DNA of 21,960 bases from Paramacrobiotus richtersi (taxonomy: Eukaryota; Tardigrada; Eutardigrada; Parachela; Macrobiotidae). The notes beneath the pieces are model-generated. The model did no database searches. It was not told where the DNA came from and saw only the letters and a list, made by a program, of their open reading frames with translations. This document shows positions 19,944-21,960 of the stretch, piece after piece (position 1 is the first letter of the stretch; each line of letters begins with the position of its first letter). Made by a program: the position numbers and the translations under genes. The stretch is from assembly GCA_034698045.1 (NCBI GenBank), contig JAQGAU010001022.1, forward strand, positions 1-21,960. Reading direction: 5' to 3'.

Positions 19944-20241
19944 CGAGTATGACCCGCAACCGGAACGGAAACGGCCGCCGAACGCTCATATGGCACATAG
20001 CACTTTCTATATCACGGGATCAAAAAAAGTATATATTTGTGCATAAGAGTCGATTCTGTTGTTCGCGTCCCACAGCAGTACAATCCCAGTTTACCTCAAG
20101 CAAAAAAAAAGGCGGCTTAATTTGTAGTAATAATTTATCAAATATTGTTACTCACACTGACATGAGCAGTCTCTCTCACGCGCTCACTGCCGCCCATCGG
20201 ATAGGTACTGATACTAATATCAACACCCGCTGCGACAACTA
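19944..20241. repeat. 3' flank of the fourth receptor, rearranged
   Basis: The part next to the gene (AGCAAAAAA run near 20098, TTTATCAAATATTGTTA, CTCTCTCACGCGC) aligns in direct orientation with 2995-3120 and 9948-10080. Bases 19944-19976 (CCGAGTATGACCCGCAAC then GGAACGGAAACGG) match the reverse complement of sequence near 2808-2850 and 9350-9382, so a small inversion has occurred. Confidence 0.6.
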
Positions 20242-21162
20242 TTAACCAAGAAATAGCAACAGGACCTTTCTAACAATCTGCCACACTGCAGTTCTCAAGT
20301 CGGACAAAACAAACATGAACAAAATCGGATCTATCACCATTTGCACCAAAAACAGAAACCCCGAAACGATAAGAAACGTAGACAGGTGGCTTACATCCAT
20401 GAAACAGCTCATCCCGTAATATACACTCCCGGGCGTCCAAGTCAGCGTGGCGCTCAGCGTGCTGGCTGTCAAAATCCCGAAAGCGCGTTTGTTCTCCCTG
20501 TGTCTGCGTCCAGTCCTCTTTTCCACACCCAGTGTTCCTCCCTGCGATGTGTTATTCGTCGTGCCACTTGCTTGTTGCAGTCCTATCTGATTTCGCCGTC
20601 CCAACCTTGGCAGTGTTTGCTTCCGCCGTTTGCATAACAGAAACGGATAAGCCGCGATGATCAGCGCCTCTGGTAGAACAAACAAACCAAACTCTGTAAA
20701 CATGTTCCATTCCGATAACACTTCGTAATTCAGCGTACAACCGCTCGTCTCCAACGGCAGTCGGTTCCACGCGTTGATGAAGAAGCCTGGCAGGCACGCA
20801 ACGTGAACATACACCCATACTGTTAAGCAACAACTAGCGGCGGTTCTCACCGTGTGCCGATGAGCGTAAGAGTGTGGGAAGGTCAACGCCCAGATGCGGT
20901 TGGACGTTATTAGCATATGCGTGTTAATGATAACAGCCATGAATACATAGTAGACGTATTGGTAGAGGTCACAGATGGGGACACTCATCCACCAGGTGGA
21001 GTAGATGCCGTTAGCGATGTCCAATGGAATTTCGATTAGGGTGTAGATGATGTTTGTGAGTACGAGGTTGACTAGGTAGACGTTAAAAGGAGTGCGGAGG
21101 TGACTGTTTAGAAGAAAGGATATGATAATCAGACCGTTGAGGAGTAAGGAAAAAGGGCAGGG
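20242..21162 (-). pseudogene. Rhodopsin-like GPCR copy lacking its 5' end
   Basis: The frame is intact from PFSLLLNGLIIISF (TM1) through TM2 (NLVLTNIIYTLIEIP), STWWMS, a TM3 cysteine, SNR, TM4, the loop-2 cysteine, TM5, an uninterrupted loop 3, TWTP (TM6) and DPILF (TM7), stopping at TAA 20242-20244. Homology to the sister copies ends abruptly at about 21162, inside TM1, where GGAAGT-rich repeat sequence begins. The ATG, the sequon-bearing N-terminus and half of TM1 are missing. The frame stays open into the repeat for about 45 more codons but has no ATG there. It is the only copy with a clean loop 3, and so shows what the TAG-bearing copies looked like before mutation. Loop 3 is slightly longer here (LPRLGRRNQIG). 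Confidence 0.85.
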
Positions 21163-21297
21163 TCTAAAACCTGGAAGTGGAAACTTCCACTGGAAGTTTC
21201 CACTGGAAGTGCAAACTTCCAGTCTGGAAGTGTCACTTCCTAAAACCTGGAACCACTGACTAAAACATGGAAGTACAAGAGAAAGCCTGGAAGCACA
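21163..21297. repeat. GGAAGT/ACTTCC repeat array at the receptor breakpoint
   Basis: CTAAAACCTGGAAGT-type units start at about 21164, 21240, 21260 and 21284. Between the first two lie nested inverted pairs of TGGAAGT and ACTTCCA (21172-21240) that can fold into several hairpins. The array begins exactly where receptor homology stops. Confidence 0.8.
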
Positions 21298-21881
21298 CTA
21301 TTCCGTGCGAATTTGACTTCCCTGAATTGCGACATATAGGCCAACCACAGTTAAAAAAGTGTAAACATGACGCTACATTGACGTAAGTACGGTTTTCCAT
21401 GGATGTTGATGTGATCAGATATGATACACGATATGCTGTTATGAGTTATGTTGAAATTTGAATAGTGTGCTGAAAGAGGTGTACTTCTAGAAGTACGGAC
21501 AAAAGCCAAGTGATCCAAAACGAGTGTTTATCCTGTGTTTTGCGAGCCAATAATAATTTTACGACAAACGATTCATTCCGTTTGCTTTCGCTAAACTCGC
21601 GAAATGAGAGCCACTAGGGAACGACTATGGCAGAGTACTGGATACTATCTCAACATAATTCAGTTCTGCATACTTCAGCTTTCCGTCCTCGGAGTCCAGC
21701 CCGATATCGACAGTCAATATTCGTGAACATTCTCCAAACTGCTATCGACAGCAGCTTGCAGCAAACGGCACATTACAGGACGCGCTATTTGTTGGAGTAA
21801 AAGATCTTTAGCAGGCTTCCAAACATCCGCTGCGATGCAGTCTGATCCGGCAGTGTCAGATGCAGTGATGATGATGTCAAT
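21298..21881. other. Intergenic, nothing recognised apart from a palindrome
   Basis: GTACTTCTAGAAGTAC at 21481-21496 is a perfect 16-base palindrome using the same ACTTC/GAAGT words as the neighbouring array. No gene was recognised. Confidence 0.45.
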
Positions 21882-21960
21882 ATGTCAACCGCTAACAGGA
21901 ATGGCACCAGTGGATGGACAGCACCGGTGTTTTCGACGAATCCGGCGGAACCCGTACATC
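21882..21960 (+). CDS. Possible N-terminus of a further membrane receptor, cut by window edge
   Basis: An ATG at 21882 opens a frame (MSTANRNGTSGWTAPVF, then an Asn/Pro-rich stretch) that runs to the window end. It carries an NGT sequon and resembles the short Asn/Ser/Thr-rich N-termini of the minus-strand receptors (MSANASNTSD). The stretch is only 26 codons and no transmembrane segment is reached. An overlapping open frame from 21835 is an alternative. Confidence 0.22.
   Translation, partial: MSTANRNGTSGWTAPVFSTNPAEPVH

Noticed and set aside
19694..20245. 183-codon plus-strand frame
   Set aside because: It runs across rearranged receptor-flank repeat, with no motif, and its counterparts near 2.7-3.1 and 9.2-10 kb are not conserved as protein.
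21172..21496. Heat-shock-element-like words (GAAnnTTC, TTCnnGAA)
   Set aside because: They arise from the GGAAGT/ACTTCC repeat units, the spacing is irregular and no gene start is nearby.
1..21960. tRNA, rRNA, CRISPR array, bacterial promoters or phage genes
   Set aside because: No cloverleaf-like box A/B pair, rRNA motif, regularly spaced direct-repeat array or prokaryotic gene organisation was seen.

Overview
This is eukaryotic genomic DNA, most likely from a small invertebrate. The signs are rhodopsin-type receptor genes, short GT-AG introns, an AATAAA poly(A) signal and many decayed duplicates. No bacterial gene organisation is visible. A tardigrade (Hypsibius-like) is my best guess, because the gene at 16.8-19.2 kb carries an N-terminal WNSVDVRGDDG module that I associate from memory with an expanded, lineage-restricted tardigrade family joined to F-box-like domains. 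I could not check this.

Layout: 1-1157 (+) is a rhodopsin-like GPCR open to the left edge and broken by a one-base frameshift. Three closely related GPCR copies lie on the minus strand at 3132-4139, 10035-11086 and 20242-21162. Each is damaged differently: an in-frame TAG, a frameshift plus an in-frame TAG, and loss of the 5' end at a GGAAGT-rich repeat. The copies at 3.1 and 10.0 kb sit in a shared duplicated unit with homologous 3' flanks (about 2455-3131 and 8979-10034) and 5' flanks (about 4140-6050 and 11087-12430). The 5' flank repeat occurs again inverted at 6085-6550 and direct at 15.77-16.37 kb. A second repeat family links 6840-7480 with 14560-15190.

Smaller items: a roughly 415 bp MITE-like element with terminal inverted repeats of about 100 bp interrupts one 3' flank (9531-9945). 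Two decayed copies of one exon of a Lifeguard/TMBIM (BAX-inhibitor-1-like) membrane protein gene lie in opposite orientations at 8014-8190 and 12996-13204. Two simple satellites lie at 13.47-13.84 kb.

The only gene with a largely coherent structure is the three-exon F-box-like gene at 16853-19240 (+). Both introns are phase 0 and a TATA box lies upstream, but one base near 17312 breaks exon 1. No working pathway can be read from the window. It looks like a birth-and-death region for receptor genes beside one lineage-specific F-box-like gene.
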